Below, piece after piece: positions 29,634 through 38,754 of a DNA stretch of 64,000 nucleotides. Made by a program: the position numbers and the translations under genes. Where the stretch lies: assembly GCA_022844475.1 (NCBI GenBank), contig JALHLR010000016.1:1-64000 (forward strand), read 5' to 3'. A model generated the notes under the pieces. It was given only the letters and a program-made list of their open reading frames with translations, had not been told where the DNA came from and did not search any database. Within the stretch, counting starts at the first letter, position 1. Every line of letters starts with the position of its first letter. Origin of the DNA: Hyphomonadaceae bacterium. Lineage in GTDB: Bacteria; Pseudomonadota; Alphaproteobacteria; Caulobacterales; Hyphomonadaceae.

Positions 29634-30242
29634 ATGCGTGGTCTGATCGTTGCCTGCGCCGCATCTCTTGCGCTTGCAGCCTGCGGTGCAGAAACGCCAC
29701 CGCCTGTCGCTGAGGAACAGGCCATCGTCGCGCCGCTGGACGCAACCGCCGACTCTGATGAGCCGCCGCCTGTCGACTGTATTCAGATCAATGCCGTCTT
29801 CGCCGCCTTCAACGAGCCGGCGCCCTTTGCCTCGCTCGGCTCGGGTCCGCCGATTGCGCCTGCGAATGCCGCCTGCAAGGTCGCCGAGGCCACGGCCGCC
29901 GCGCCCGGCGGCCCCGTGATCCATGCGCTGAATTGCACACTGTATTCGTCTGGCGCGCTTGACCGCGCGACGAGCGCCGGCGCCGCAAAGGAAGCCTTCG
30001 TTGAAGCCCGCCGACAGATGGACGCGTGCCTGCCCGCAGACTGGACATCGCGCGACGGAGCCGTGAACGAGATCGATGCGAACGAAGCCATGATCTACGA
30101 AAGCGCAGCCGATGCACAGCGTGCGATGACCGGGACGTCCTACACCTATCCGGTTCAGCTGAAGAAGGCGTGGGTCGAGGACGGCGGGGCATCCGGCTGG
30201 CGCGTGACGCTCGACTTCCAGAAGGAAGCCGGGGGCCAGTAG
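29634..30242 (+). CDS. Hypothetical lipoprotein
   Basis: MRGLIVACAASLALAACGAETPPP lipobox; start refined to 29634. Confidence 0.6.
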   Translation: MRGLIVACAASLALAACGAETPPPVAEEQAIVAPLDATADSDEPPPVDCIQINAVFAAFNEPAPFASLGSGPPIAPANAACKVAEATAAAPGGPVIHALNCTLYSSGALDRATSAGAAKEAFVEARRQMDACLPADWTSRDGAVNEIDANEAMIYESAADAQRAMTGTSYTYPVQLKKAWVEDGGASGWRVTLDFQKEAGGQ

Positions 30243-30294
30243 TCCGGGGCGGCAAAGCTGGATACAAGGTGCGCCCGACAGGAGGCGTACTGGC

Positions 30295-30900
30295 ATGTCC
30301 GACAAGCCCAACGCGTTCACACCCAACAAATTCACACATCGCCTCGACACCGTCATCGAGACGCCGCGCCTGGTTCTGAAGGTGCCCAGCCTCGCGGAGT
30401 TCGAGCCCTGGTGCGCCTACATGGCGGACGAGGAAGCGGCTCGCTTCATCGGCAAGACACAGCCGCCCGCCGCCGTCTGGCGCGGCATCTGCACGATGAT
30501 CGGTTCGTGGCAGGCCGTGGGCTTCGCCATGTTTTCCGTCTTCGAGAAGGACACTGGCCGGTGGGTTGGCCGCCTTGGCCCATGGTCGCCGCATGGCTGG
30601 CCCGGCCTTGAGGTCGGCTGGGGCGTCACCCGCGACGTGTGGGGCAAGGGTTATGCCCTCGAGGGCGCGATCGCCTCGATGGACTTCGCCGTCGACGTCC
30701 TGGGCTGGAAGGACATCATCCACTCCATCCATCCGGAGAACATCAACTCGCAGAAGCTGGCCATGCGGCTGGGCTCGGTGAATCGCGGACCCGGCAAGAT
30801 GCCGCCGCCTTACGAGAACGAGCCGACCAATCTCTGGGGGCAGACTGCCGACGAATGGCGGGCGCGCCGTTCCGACATGTGGGAGCGCGTTATCCGCTGA
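30295..30900 (+). CDS. GNAT-family N-acetyltransferase
   Basis: TPRLVLKVPSLAEFEPW...EVGWGVTRDVWGKGYALEGAIASMDFAVDVLGWKDIIHSIHPENINSQKLAMRLG. Confidence 0.9.
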   Translation: MSDKPNAFTPNKFTHRLDTVIETPRLVLKVPSLAEFEPWCAYMADEEAARFIGKTQPPAAVWRGICTMIGSWQAVGFAMFSVFEKDTGRWVGRLGPWSPHGWPGLEVGWGVTRDVWGKGYALEGAIASMDFAVDVLGWKDIIHSIHPENINSQKLAMRLGSVNRGPGKMPPPYENEPTNLWGQTADEWRARRSDMWERVIR

Positions 30901-31510
30901 CGTTGACGCTGCTTGCGCCATCGAGCCGGTAGGGATGGATGAAGCCTTCGGCCTCGTAGGCGCGCCCGCCCCAGTAGCCGCCCGGAATGTGCCAGACGCG
31001 TACCTGGCTCCAGTCATTGTCTGGCGACACGTCGATGACCGGCACGTTGAGGCTGATCTCGCCCCCTTTCAGCCAGTTCGCATGATCGATACGCAGCAGG
31101 CGCGGCGAGACCACGTCGCGCACAAACGACACATGCCCGCGTGTCAGGTCATTATAGCCGCGCAGCACAAGCACGGAGCCCGGCGCAGGGCGGCTTGAGC
31201 GCACATAGCGGCTGGCCGCCTGCGCCCACCATGTCACCGCATCACCCCAGATCGCGATGCCTGAAATGTTGCGGGCATAGGGTACGCATTCTGAATGGGG
31301 CTGGTCCTTGATCACGATCGGCGCCGTCGCCGGCTCGAACGGAATTGCGGTAAGATCCAGGGGCGCTGGCGCGGCCGGCGGCCGCGGCGCAACCGCCGGA
31401 TGGGCTGCCGGGGCCGATGTGCCGGCGTAGTGGATGGGGGCCCGGCCGCCGCTGGCGCAGGCGGCAGCGGCGAGGCAGGCCAAGCCTGCCAGCGCCGTCC
31501 CTCGCCACAT
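30890..31510 (-). CDS. CHAP-domain lipoprotein/amidase-like protein
   Basis: CVPYARNISGIAIWGDAVTWW...VSFVRDV catalytic Cys/His pattern; lipobox-like LACLAAAAC; start 31510 or 31531. Confidence 0.75.
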   Translation of the reverse strand: MWRGTALAGLACLAAAACASGGRAPIHYAGTSAPAAHPAVAPRPPAAPAPLDLTAIPFEPATAPIVIKDQPHSECVPYARNISGIAIWGDAVTWWAQAASRYVRSSRPAPGSVLVLRGYNDLTRGHVSFVRDVVSPRLLRIDHANWLKGGEISLNVPVIDVSPDNDWSQVRVWHIPGGYWGGRAYEAEGFIHPYRLDGASSVNVSG

Positions 31511-31747
31511 GATCTGACCCTTGCCTGTCATGGTCGCGGACAATGGCTGGAATTTGGTGAGCGCCAAATGAACGATTCGTTGGTCGCCCATGGCGGGAGC
31601 CGCCCCGCAACAAGCCGCCTCATGGACTTCATGGCCCGATTCTGGTCTATGCCCGAGCCTGACCCGAGGCCCGGGGGCCCTGCTCCCGAAGCCACGGAAA
31701 TCACAGGCCAAAGTCGACGGCCCCCAAGTCGCGACCAGGGAATCGAA

Positions 31748-32737
31748 ATGACCGGCAGGATCGTTACTGTTTTCGGTGGTTCAGGCTTTCTCGGACGCCA
31801 TGTCGTGCGTGCGCTGTGCAGACAGGGCTGGCGCGTTCGCGTCGCCTGCCGCCGGCCGCATCTGGCCGGGGACGTCAAGCTGGCGGGCGATGTCGGCCAG
31901 GTGCAGCTGATCCAGGCCAATGTGCGGAACCGCGCCTCGATCCAGCGGGCGCTGGAGAATGCGGAAGCTGTCGTGAACCTGGTGGGGATTCTCACCGAGC
32001 GCGGGTCGCAGTCCTTCCAGGGCACGCAGGGGCTGGGCAGCGCCAATATCGCGCAGGTCGCGGCCGAGGCGGGCATCAGCAATTTCGTGCAGGTCTCCTC
32101 GATCGGCGCCAATACGGGCTCGAAATCAAACTATTCACGCACCAAGGGCGAGGCCGAGGAGGCTGTCCGCGAGGCGATCCCCACCGCCGCCATCCTGCGT
32201 CCGTCCATTCTGTTCGGACCCGAGGACGGCTTCTTCACGCGCTTTGCCGAGATCGCCCGCATCAGCCCGTTCCTGCCGCTGATCGGCGCAAAGACGCGCT
32301 TCCAGCCGATCTATGTCGCCGATGTCGCGCAGGCCGTCGCCGCGGCGCTGTCGAAACCGGAAGCCGCTGGCAAGACCTACGAGCTTGGCGGCCCGCGCAC
32401 CTACACGATGAAGGAGCTGCTGCAGTACATCACGCGCGAGATCGACCGGCCGCGCATGCTGCTGCCGATCCCGGCCCCGATCGCTGCCCCGATGGGCTAC
32501 ATCATCGGCGCCCTCTCACGGCTCAACCCGTTCTTCGGTCCGCCCCTGACGGGCGACCAGGTCCAGTCGCTGAAGGTGGACAACGTCGTCACCGGCAATG
32601 TCGGGACGATTGCCGATCTTGGCGTGAGAAACCTCGAGACCGTCGAAGCCATCACGCCGAGCTATCTCTGGCGACACCGCCCGCACGGCCAGTTCCAGCC
32701 GCCGCATGTGGACGAGACAAGCAGGGTCGACGCCTGA
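31748..32737 (+). CDS. NAD(P)-binding SDR-like protein (complex I NDUFA9-type)
   Basis: VTVFGGSGFLGRHVVRALCRQGWRVRVACRRP; start refined to 31748. Confidence 0.85.
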   Translation: MTGRIVTVFGGSGFLGRHVVRALCRQGWRVRVACRRPHLAGDVKLAGDVGQVQLIQANVRNRASIQRALENAEAVVNLVGILTERGSQSFQGTQGLGSANIAQVAAEAGISNFVQVSSIGANTGSKSNYSRTKGEAEEAVREAIPTAAILRPSILFGPEDGFFTRFAEIARISPFLPLIGAKTRFQPIYVADVAQAVAAALSKPEAAGKTYELGGPRTYTMKELLQYITREIDRPRMLLPIPAPIAAPMGYIIGALSRLNPFFGPPLTGDQVQSLKVDNVVTGNVGTIADLGVRNLETVEAITPSYLWRHRPHGQFQPPHVDETSRVDA

Positions 32738-32810
32738 GCACTTTCAGACGCTTCCGCCACGCATGGACCCGAGCTAGCCTCTTCGTGCGATAGCTCAGGG
32801 GAACGGCAAG

Positions 32811-33143
32811 ATGGACAAGCTGGCGGTCGAGTATTCCGGCATGAATCTGGGCGTGCTGGCCATCTGGCTGCTGCTTGCGACACTTGCGGGATTCGCCGCG
32901 CGCAAGATCGTGCGCGGCCGGGCGGTTTTTGGTCTGTGGGGCGATATCGGCTTTGCCCTGCTCGGCGTCTTTCTCATCGGCACGCTGATGAAGGCGTTCG
33001 ATGTCTCGCTGACAGACTGGATCGCCAGCCTCGACCTCGGCCCCCTCAATGACGTCACGCGCTGGGTCGATGTGTTCGTCGTCGCTTTCCTGGGCGCCCT
33101 CGTTCTCCGCGGTATCCTGCGCCCGATAACCGGCAAGGGCTGA
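32811..33143 (+). CDS. GlsB/YeaQ/YmgE-like small membrane protein
   Basis: 110-aa hydrophobic protein with LATLAGFAARKIVRGRAVFGLWGDIGFALLGVFLIG. Confidence 0.55.
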   Translation: MDKLAVEYSGMNLGVLAIWLLLATLAGFAARKIVRGRAVFGLWGDIGFALLGVFLIGTLMKAFDVSLTDWIASLDLGPLNDVTRWVDVFVVAFLGALVLRGILRPITGKG

Positions 33144-33155
33144 ACGTGGGCCACG

Positions 33156-33173
33156 CGCCCGCATCTGCGGGCG
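33156..33173. terminator. Short bidirectional terminator-like hairpin
   Basis: CGCCCGCA-TC-TGCGGGCG between convergent genes. Confidence 0.4.
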
Positions 33174-33193
33174 TCGGACAGAAGCGACCCCCC

Positions 33194-35194
33194 TCAGCCT
33201 GCCTTGCGCACCGGAGCGCCCTTGCTGAGCCGCGCCAGGGTCTGCTCGAATCCTGCCGGTTTCGGATCAGCAAACTGAAGGTGCGTGCCCGACTTGTCCG
33301 TGCCGAGCACCCTGTAGGGGACTTGTGCGTCTGCAACTCCCAGGCGGCCAGTCTGTCCGCCGTGCAGGTTCGCGTCACCTGCGAGCAGTGCACCGCCCTT
33401 CGAGAGATTTTCCACCATCACCTTCTGCCGGCTATCCAGGAGGGTGCCTTCCGTATGAATCTCATAGCGCGGGTCAGTCCGTCGTTCGACATCCGGCGAT
33501 GAGGTGCGGATGACCCGCACGATGCTTTCGCGCAGGCGCACAATCGACTGGTCGACATTGCCGACCGAGCCGCTCAGCGAGCGCGCGCCGTCTCCTGTCT
33601 TGGCCGCCTCATCAAGCACGATGGCGACCGAATCCGAGACAAACGAAGCTGCGCGCGCAGTTTCTTCAACATGCCGCGCGATTTCGCTGATCGTTGCAGT
33701 CTGTTCTTCCATCGCAGCTGCGATGACCGTCGAGCCCTCATCCACGCTGGAGATCTGGCGCGCGATTTCGGAGACAACAGACGTTGTCTCGCGCATCACG
33801 ACCTGGATATCCGCAACGTGACGCCGGATTTCCTCGGTGGATCTTGCAGTCTGGCTGGAAAGCGACTTTACCTCGCTCGCCACCACGGCGAAGCCGCGAC
33901 CGGCCTCGCCCGCCCGCGCCGCTTCGATCGTGGCATTGAGCGCCAGCAGGTTGGTCTGGTCTGCAATCTCGGAAATGATGTTGGCGACCGTGGTTATCCT
34001 CTCGATGGCATCGGCAAGGTTGGTCACCGCCGTTCGCGTCCGCTCGCTGGTTTCGACCGTGGCCGCAGTGATCTTGCGCGCGTTTGACAACTGCTGCGAG
34101 ACTTCCTGAATCGACGCCGAGAACTGCTGCGTCGCGGCCGTCACGCTGGTGGCGCTCATCATGGCCTGTTGCGCAGCAGCGGCGACACCCTGGCACTGTT
34201 CAGTCACGTTGGACACGGACCCGGTCATCGCAATGGCGAGCCGCGACATCTCGGTGGCTTCGCTGCTGACACGCATCACGGCCGAGCTGGCCTCTGCTTC
34301 AACGCCCTGGGCCATCTCGCGCAGCGACGCGCGGCGATGTTCTTCGGCCTTTGCAGCATCTTCCGCCTGCTGGATCCGCATCCGCTCCGTTTCGACAAGG
34401 TTGCCGCGGAATACTTCGAGGGCGCGAACCATGTCTCCAATCTCGTCCCGGCGATCAGCGCCCTCAGCCTTTGCGTGAAGGTCTCCCGAGGCAAGCTTGG
34501 TCATGACGCCGGTTACGCCGGCGACGGGGCGGATGACCCTTCGGAACAGGAACAGGAATCCCAGCACCGTCAGCAGCAGGACGGCGGCGATCACGGCGTA
34601 AACGACGAGCGAATAGAAGCCGACTTCCTCGCGGGCGATCGTCTCGAGCATGGTCTGATCGGCTACCGCAGCCTTCACAAGCTCATCGATGACCGCACGA
34701 TGCTTCGCATAGGCTGCCGCGACCTCCGTCATGGTCGCCTCGACCCCCACGGCATCCCCGCTGCGAAGGGCTGGGATCAGACGGTTATCGACAGCGCTCC
34801 AGAATTTCTGCGCTTCAACGTGTGAGTCCCTGGAAACCAGCGTGTAGGCATGTTCGTTGACACCGTCATCGCTTTCCCAGTTGGCGCGATCACTCCAGAA
34901 GGCGTGACGGGCGAGGTAGTCCTTCTTCAGTCTCGCCAGCGCATCGATATGATCCTGACGCTTTGAGGTCTCACGGACGGCGAGATTCGCCTCGAGGTAG
35001 GATTCGAGCAGGTAAGCCGGGGGCGGCAGGACATCGGCAACCAGGTCCTTGGCTCTGATGATCTGAAGATAGTGGGGACTGTTGATCGCCGTCTTCGAGG
35101 CGGCGAACTGCTGCACCCCGGTCGCGCCGGCAAAGGCCAGGCAGACAAAGCCACCCAGGGCGATCAGCATTGAGCGAATACGCAGGTTCAGCAT
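33194..35194 (-). CDS. Methyl-accepting chemotaxis protein with C-terminal PilZ domain
   Basis: HAMP, MCP signalling hairpin ([32 protein letters not shown]), then [17 protein letters not shown]...[11 protein letters not shown] PilZ-like tail. Confidence 0.88.
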   Translation of the reverse strand: MLNLRIRSMLIALGGFVCLAFAGATGVQQFAASKTAINSPHYLQIIRAKDLVADVLPPPAYLLESYLEANLAVRETSKRQDHIDALARLKKDYLARHAFWSDRANWESDDGVNEHAYTLVSRDSHVEAQKFWSAVDNRLIPALRSGDAVGVEATMTEVAAAYAKHRAVIDELVKAAVADQTMLETIAREEVGFYSLVVYAVIAAVLLLTVLGFLFLFRRVIRPVAGVTGVMTKLASGDLHAKAEGADRRDEIGDMVRALEVFRGNLVETERMRIQQAEDAAKAEEHRRASLREMAQGVEAEASSAVMRVSSEATEMSRLAIAMTGSVSNVTEQCQGVAAAAQQAMMSATSVTAATQQFSASIQEVSQQLSNARKITAATVETSERTRTAVTNLADAIERITTVANIISEIADQTNLLALNATIEAARAGEAGRGFAVVASEVKSLSSQTARSTEEIRRHVADIQVVMRETTSVVSEIARQISSVDEGSTVIAAAMEEQTATISEIARHVEETARAASFVSDSVAIVLDEAAKTGDGARSLSGSVGNVDQSIVRLRESIVRVIRTSSPDVERRTDPRYEIHTEGTLLDSRQKVMVENLSKGGALLAGDANLHGGQTGRLGVADAQVPYRVLGTDKSGTHLQFADPKPAGFEQTLARLSKGAPVRKAG

Positions 35195-35444
35195 GATGGA
35201 CCCAACCCCGAGCTGTATGTTACCAGCACAATATCGTCGGGGCCGGTTAAGAAATTCCTGTCTGCGGTTAGGGTTCGAAAGCGTGCGATACCCATTCTGG
35301 GCTCGATAGAGTCTCGCGCACGCGAGAAATGTCGCGCTCGACGACATGACGCGCCCGGGCCGGTACCCTCGTTGTCGCCTGCTTCGGCGCGCTTTTGTTG
35401 CGCAGCGGGCCGCGGCCGCTCACCTTGGGAGGTGAAAGCCTCTC

Positions 35445-36281
35445 CTACATCGCAACGGGAACAGCGCTGCCCCACACGCCGGTGTAGATCGCCGCCAGGC
35501 CGGCAGCGCCCACAAGTATGCGCCACCATCCGAAGGGTGCGAACCCGCGCTTCTGTACGAAGTCGAGCATCAACCGCACCACGATCAGGCCGAACACGAA
35601 GCTCGCCACGAAACCCACGGCGATGATGCCGAGATTGTCGCCTGTGAGAAAATCGCGGCTCTCCCAGATGTCGAGCACGAAAGCGCCGACCATGATCGGA
35701 ATGGCGAGGAAGAAGGAGAACTCAGCTGCTGCGCGCTTGTCGATCTTCAGCAGCATCGAGCCGACGATGGTCGAGCCCGAACGCGATACGCCGGGGATGA
35801 TCGACAGGATCTGGAACAGGCCGATGATCGCCGCCTTGTGGAGCGGCAGGGTCATCGCGCTGTGATCGGCAGGCGCAGGCGCGATGCGGTCGATCACCAG
35901 CAGCACGACGCCGCCGGCAATCAGCGACCAGCAGATCAGCTCGAGCCCGGTGAAGAGATAGGCCTTGATGAAATCGTGCAGGAGGAAACCGGCAAGGAAG
36001 GCCGGCGCGCAGGCGATAATGACCGACAGCGCGAAACGGCGTGAGGCAGGCTCGGTCGGCAGCGTGACCAGCACGTTCCAGAGCCGGCCGAAATAGAGCA
36101 CCACCACCGCCAGAATCGCGCCCAGCTGAATCATCACGGTGAAGGTCGTCCAGAACGGCGAGGTCAGCCCCAGCGCCGTCTGCGTCAGCAGAAGGTGGCC
36201 GGTCGAGGAAACCGGGATGAACTCGGTGAGCCCTTCCACCAGGCCGAGCAGGATGGCCTGCAGGATTGTCGTCGCGTCCAT
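35445..36281 (-). CDS. uppP: Undecaprenyl-diphosphatase (BacA/UppP)
   Basis: QAILLGLVEGLTEFIPVSSTGHLLL and PGVSRSGSTI motifs. Confidence 0.95.
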   Translation of the reverse strand: MDATTILQAILLGLVEGLTEFIPVSSTGHLLLTQTALGLTSPFWTTFTVMIQLGAILAVVVLYFGRLWNVLVTLPTEPASRRFALSVIIACAPAFLAGFLLHDFIKAYLFTGLELICWSLIAGGVVLLVIDRIAPAPADHSAMTLPLHKAAIIGLFQILSIIPGVSRSGSTIVGSMLLKIDKRAAAEFSFFLAIPIMVGAFVLDIWESRDFLTGDNLGIIAVGFVASFVFGLIVVRLMLDFVQKRGFAPFGWWRILVGAAGLAAIYTGVWGSAVPVAM

Positions 36282-36520
36282 GAATTCCGCCCGGGTCGCT
36301 GAGGATGTTCGCTGGTGTCGCCCGTTTATGGTGGAAGTTGGGTTACCTGCGTATATGTCTCGTTCGGGACTTACTGACGCTCATCGGCTGAGCCGGCTGC
36401 TCTGTCTGCATGCATGCTGAACGTTTTTATGTCCTATGTGGTTCTTATCTTGCAGAATCTGATTGCGGGCCGCCACGTCGCGCTGCAAGGAAGCTCCGAC
36501 GTCCAACCCCGGGTGCACCC

Positions 36521-37972
36521 ATGGCGCAGCAGCGCATGCTCACTTTTGTGTCCGTCGACCAGCAGACGCCCGAAAAGCGTGAGCCGGACGATCGCCGCGC
36601 CGACTTCCATGAAATCTACGCCGACTTCATTGCGGCCAAGGCCAATGAGCAGGCCTCCCGCTGCTCGCAATGCGGCGTGCCGTTCTGCCAGACGCACTGC
36701 CCGCTCCAGAACAACATCCCCGACTGGCTGATGCTCACAGCGACCGGACGGCTGCAGGAGGCCTACGAGATCTCCGCCGCCACATCGAACATGCCGGAGA
36801 TCTGCGGCCGTATCTGCCCCCAGGATCGGCTGTGCGAAGGCGCCTGCGTCATCGAACAGTCGGGGCATGGTTCAGTGACGATCGGCGCGGTCGAACGCTA
36901 CATCACCGACACGGCATGGGAGCGCGGCTGGGTGCAGCCGATCGCACCCTCACGCGAACGCTCTGAAAGCGTCGGCATCATCGGCGCAGGCCCTGCCGGG
37001 CTTTCGGCGGCCGACGAACTTCGCGCAGCCGGCTACAAGGTCACCGTTTATGATCGTCACGATCGCGCAGGCGGTCTCCTGATCTACGGCATCCCGAATT
37101 TCAAGCTCGAGAAGGAGATCGTCGAGCGTCGCGTGAAGCGCCTCGCGGACGGCGGTGTGAGGTTCGTGCTCAACACCGACATCGGCAGGGACATCAGCTT
37201 CGCCGAGCTGCGCGCAAGGCATGACGCGATCCTCGTCGCGACCGGCGTCTACGCTGCACGGGAGATGCAGACGCCCGGAAACACGGCGAAGGGCGTGCTC
37301 AAGGCGCTCGACTTCCTGATCGCCGCCAACAGGGTCGGCCTTGGCGAGACAGTCGCTGACTTCGACAACGGCAAGCTCGATGCGGCGAAAAAGAATGTGG
37401 TGGTCATCGGCGGCGGCGACACCGCGATGGACTGCGTGCGCACCGCAATCCGGCAGGGTGCGAAATCCGTCACCTGCCTCTATCGCCGCGACCGCGCCAA
37501 CATGCCCGGCTCCCAGCGCGAAGTCGCCAATGCCGAGGAAGAGGGTGTCAAGTTCGACTGGCTGGCGGCGCCCAGCGCCGTCGCCGAGAAGAAAGGCGGC
37601 GGAGCCAAGGGGGTACGCGCCGTCCGCATGCGCCTCGGCCCGCCGGACGCGTCCGGCCGCCAGGCGCCCGAGGAAATCTCCGGCTCCGAGTACGAGGCGA
37701 AGGCCGACATGGTCATCAAGGCGCTGGGTTTCGACCCCGAGGACCTGCCCTCACAGTTCAACCAGCGCGCCCTTGCCGTGAACCGCTGGGGGGCCGTGAA
37801 AGTCGACTACGGCACCATGATGACGTCGATGGACGGCGTCTTCGCTGCCGGCGACATCGTGCGTGGCGCATCGCTTGTCGTCTGGGCGATCAAGGAAGGC
37901 CGCGACGCGGCCGCCTCCATCGATGCTTACCTGAAAACGCGCGCCGCCTCCGCGCGCGTTGCTGCGGAGTGA
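36521..37972 (+). CDS. gltD: Glutamate synthase small subunit
   Basis: Fe-S cysteines CSQCGVPFCQTHCPLQNNIPDW, dual nucleotide-binding GAGPAGLSAADELR and VIGGGDTAMDCVRTA; start refined to 36521. Confidence 0.96.
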   Translation: MAQQRMLTFVSVDQQTPEKREPDDRRADFHEIYADFIAAKANEQASRCSQCGVPFCQTHCPLQNNIPDWLMLTATGRLQEAYEISAATSNMPEICGRICPQDRLCEGACVIEQSGHGSVTIGAVERYITDTAWERGWVQPIAPSRERSESVGIIGAGPAGLSAADELRAAGYKVTVYDRHDRAGGLLIYGIPNFKLEKEIVERRVKRLADGGVRFVLNTDIGRDISFAELRARHDAILVATGVYAAREMQTPGNTAKGVLKALDFLIAANRVGLGETVADFDNGKLDAAKKNVVVIGGGDTAMDCVRTAIRQGAKSVTCLYRRDRANMPGSQREVANAEEEGVKFDWLAAPSAVAEKKGGGAKGVRAVRMRLGPPDASGRQAPEEISGSEYEAKADMVIKALGFDPEDLPSQFNQRALAVNRWGAVKVDYGTMMTSMDGVFAAGDIVRGASLVVWAIKEGRDAAASIDAYLKTRAASARVAAE

Positions 37973-37978
37973 GCCACG

Positions 37979-38329
37979 ATGGATATCTATCAGATCTCGG
38001 TCGACCTGAAGCCCGGCGTGCGGGATACGCGCTTCCTCGCCGCCCTCGACGCATATCTTGGCGCACTGAAAGCCGACGGCCGGATCGAAGGCTGGCGCCT
38101 GCTGCGGCGCAAGCTCGGCCTCGGCATGCCAGGCCTTGGCGAGTTCCAGATCCTGATCGAGACGCGCAACCTCACCCAGCTCGACGCGGCATTCACCGCC
38201 GCCTCGAGGCGCGATGAGCCGATCGAGGGCGCGCATCACGGCGTCAGCGCGCTGGTTCACAATTTCCAGGCTGCGCTCTACCGCGACTTTCCCGACCCGC
38301 ACCGGAAGCAGGGCGAGGAGAAGTTCTGA
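37979..38329 (+). CDS. Conserved hypothetical protein
   Basis: 116-aa ORF MDIYQISVDLKPGVRDTRFL, tightly packed between gltD and the GFA gene. Confidence 0.75.
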   Translation: MDIYQISVDLKPGVRDTRFLAALDAYLGALKADGRIEGWRLLRRKLGLGMPGLGEFQILIETRNLTQLDAAFTAASRRDEPIEGAHHGVSALVHNFQAALYRDFPDPHRKQGEEKF

Positions 38330-38754
38330 TGTCGACGCATTCGGGGCGCTGCCTCTGCGGGGCCATCACTTACACCGGCAGGGGCGACTTCATCATGCAG
38401 GTCTGCCACTGCGCCAGCTGCCGGCGCTGGACAGGCAGCCCCGCCATGACGCTGACCTTCGCCGCTGGCATCAACATAGAGACACCTGCGAGCATTCGCT
38501 GGCATCGCTCCTCGGAGTGGGCCGAGCGAGGCTCCTGCACCGCATGCGGTACGACCCTGTTCTACCGTCTGGTCGATGGCGACTATATCAACGTGTCGGC
38601 CGGAAGCCTCGATGATCAGGGCGCGATCAGGCAGATCGACGAGCATGTCTTCATCGACGAGAAGCCGGCGCACTACGACTTTTCCGGCAATGCCCCGCGC
38701 GTGACAGGCGCAGAGGTCGTTGCCCGCTTCCAGCCACCGGGCGAGCCTTCATGA
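38329..38754 (+). CDS. GFA (glutathione-dependent formaldehyde-activating-like) family zinc protein
   Basis: CLCGAITYT...CHCASCRRWTGSPA...CTACGTTLFYR Zn-binding Cys pattern. Confidence 0.88.
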   Translation: MSTHSGRCLCGAITYTGRGDFIMQVCHCASCRRWTGSPAMTLTFAAGINIETPASIRWHRSSEWAERGSCTACGTTLFYRLVDGDYINVSAGSLDDQGAIRQIDEHVFIDEKPAHYDFSGNAPRVTGAEVVARFQPPGEPS

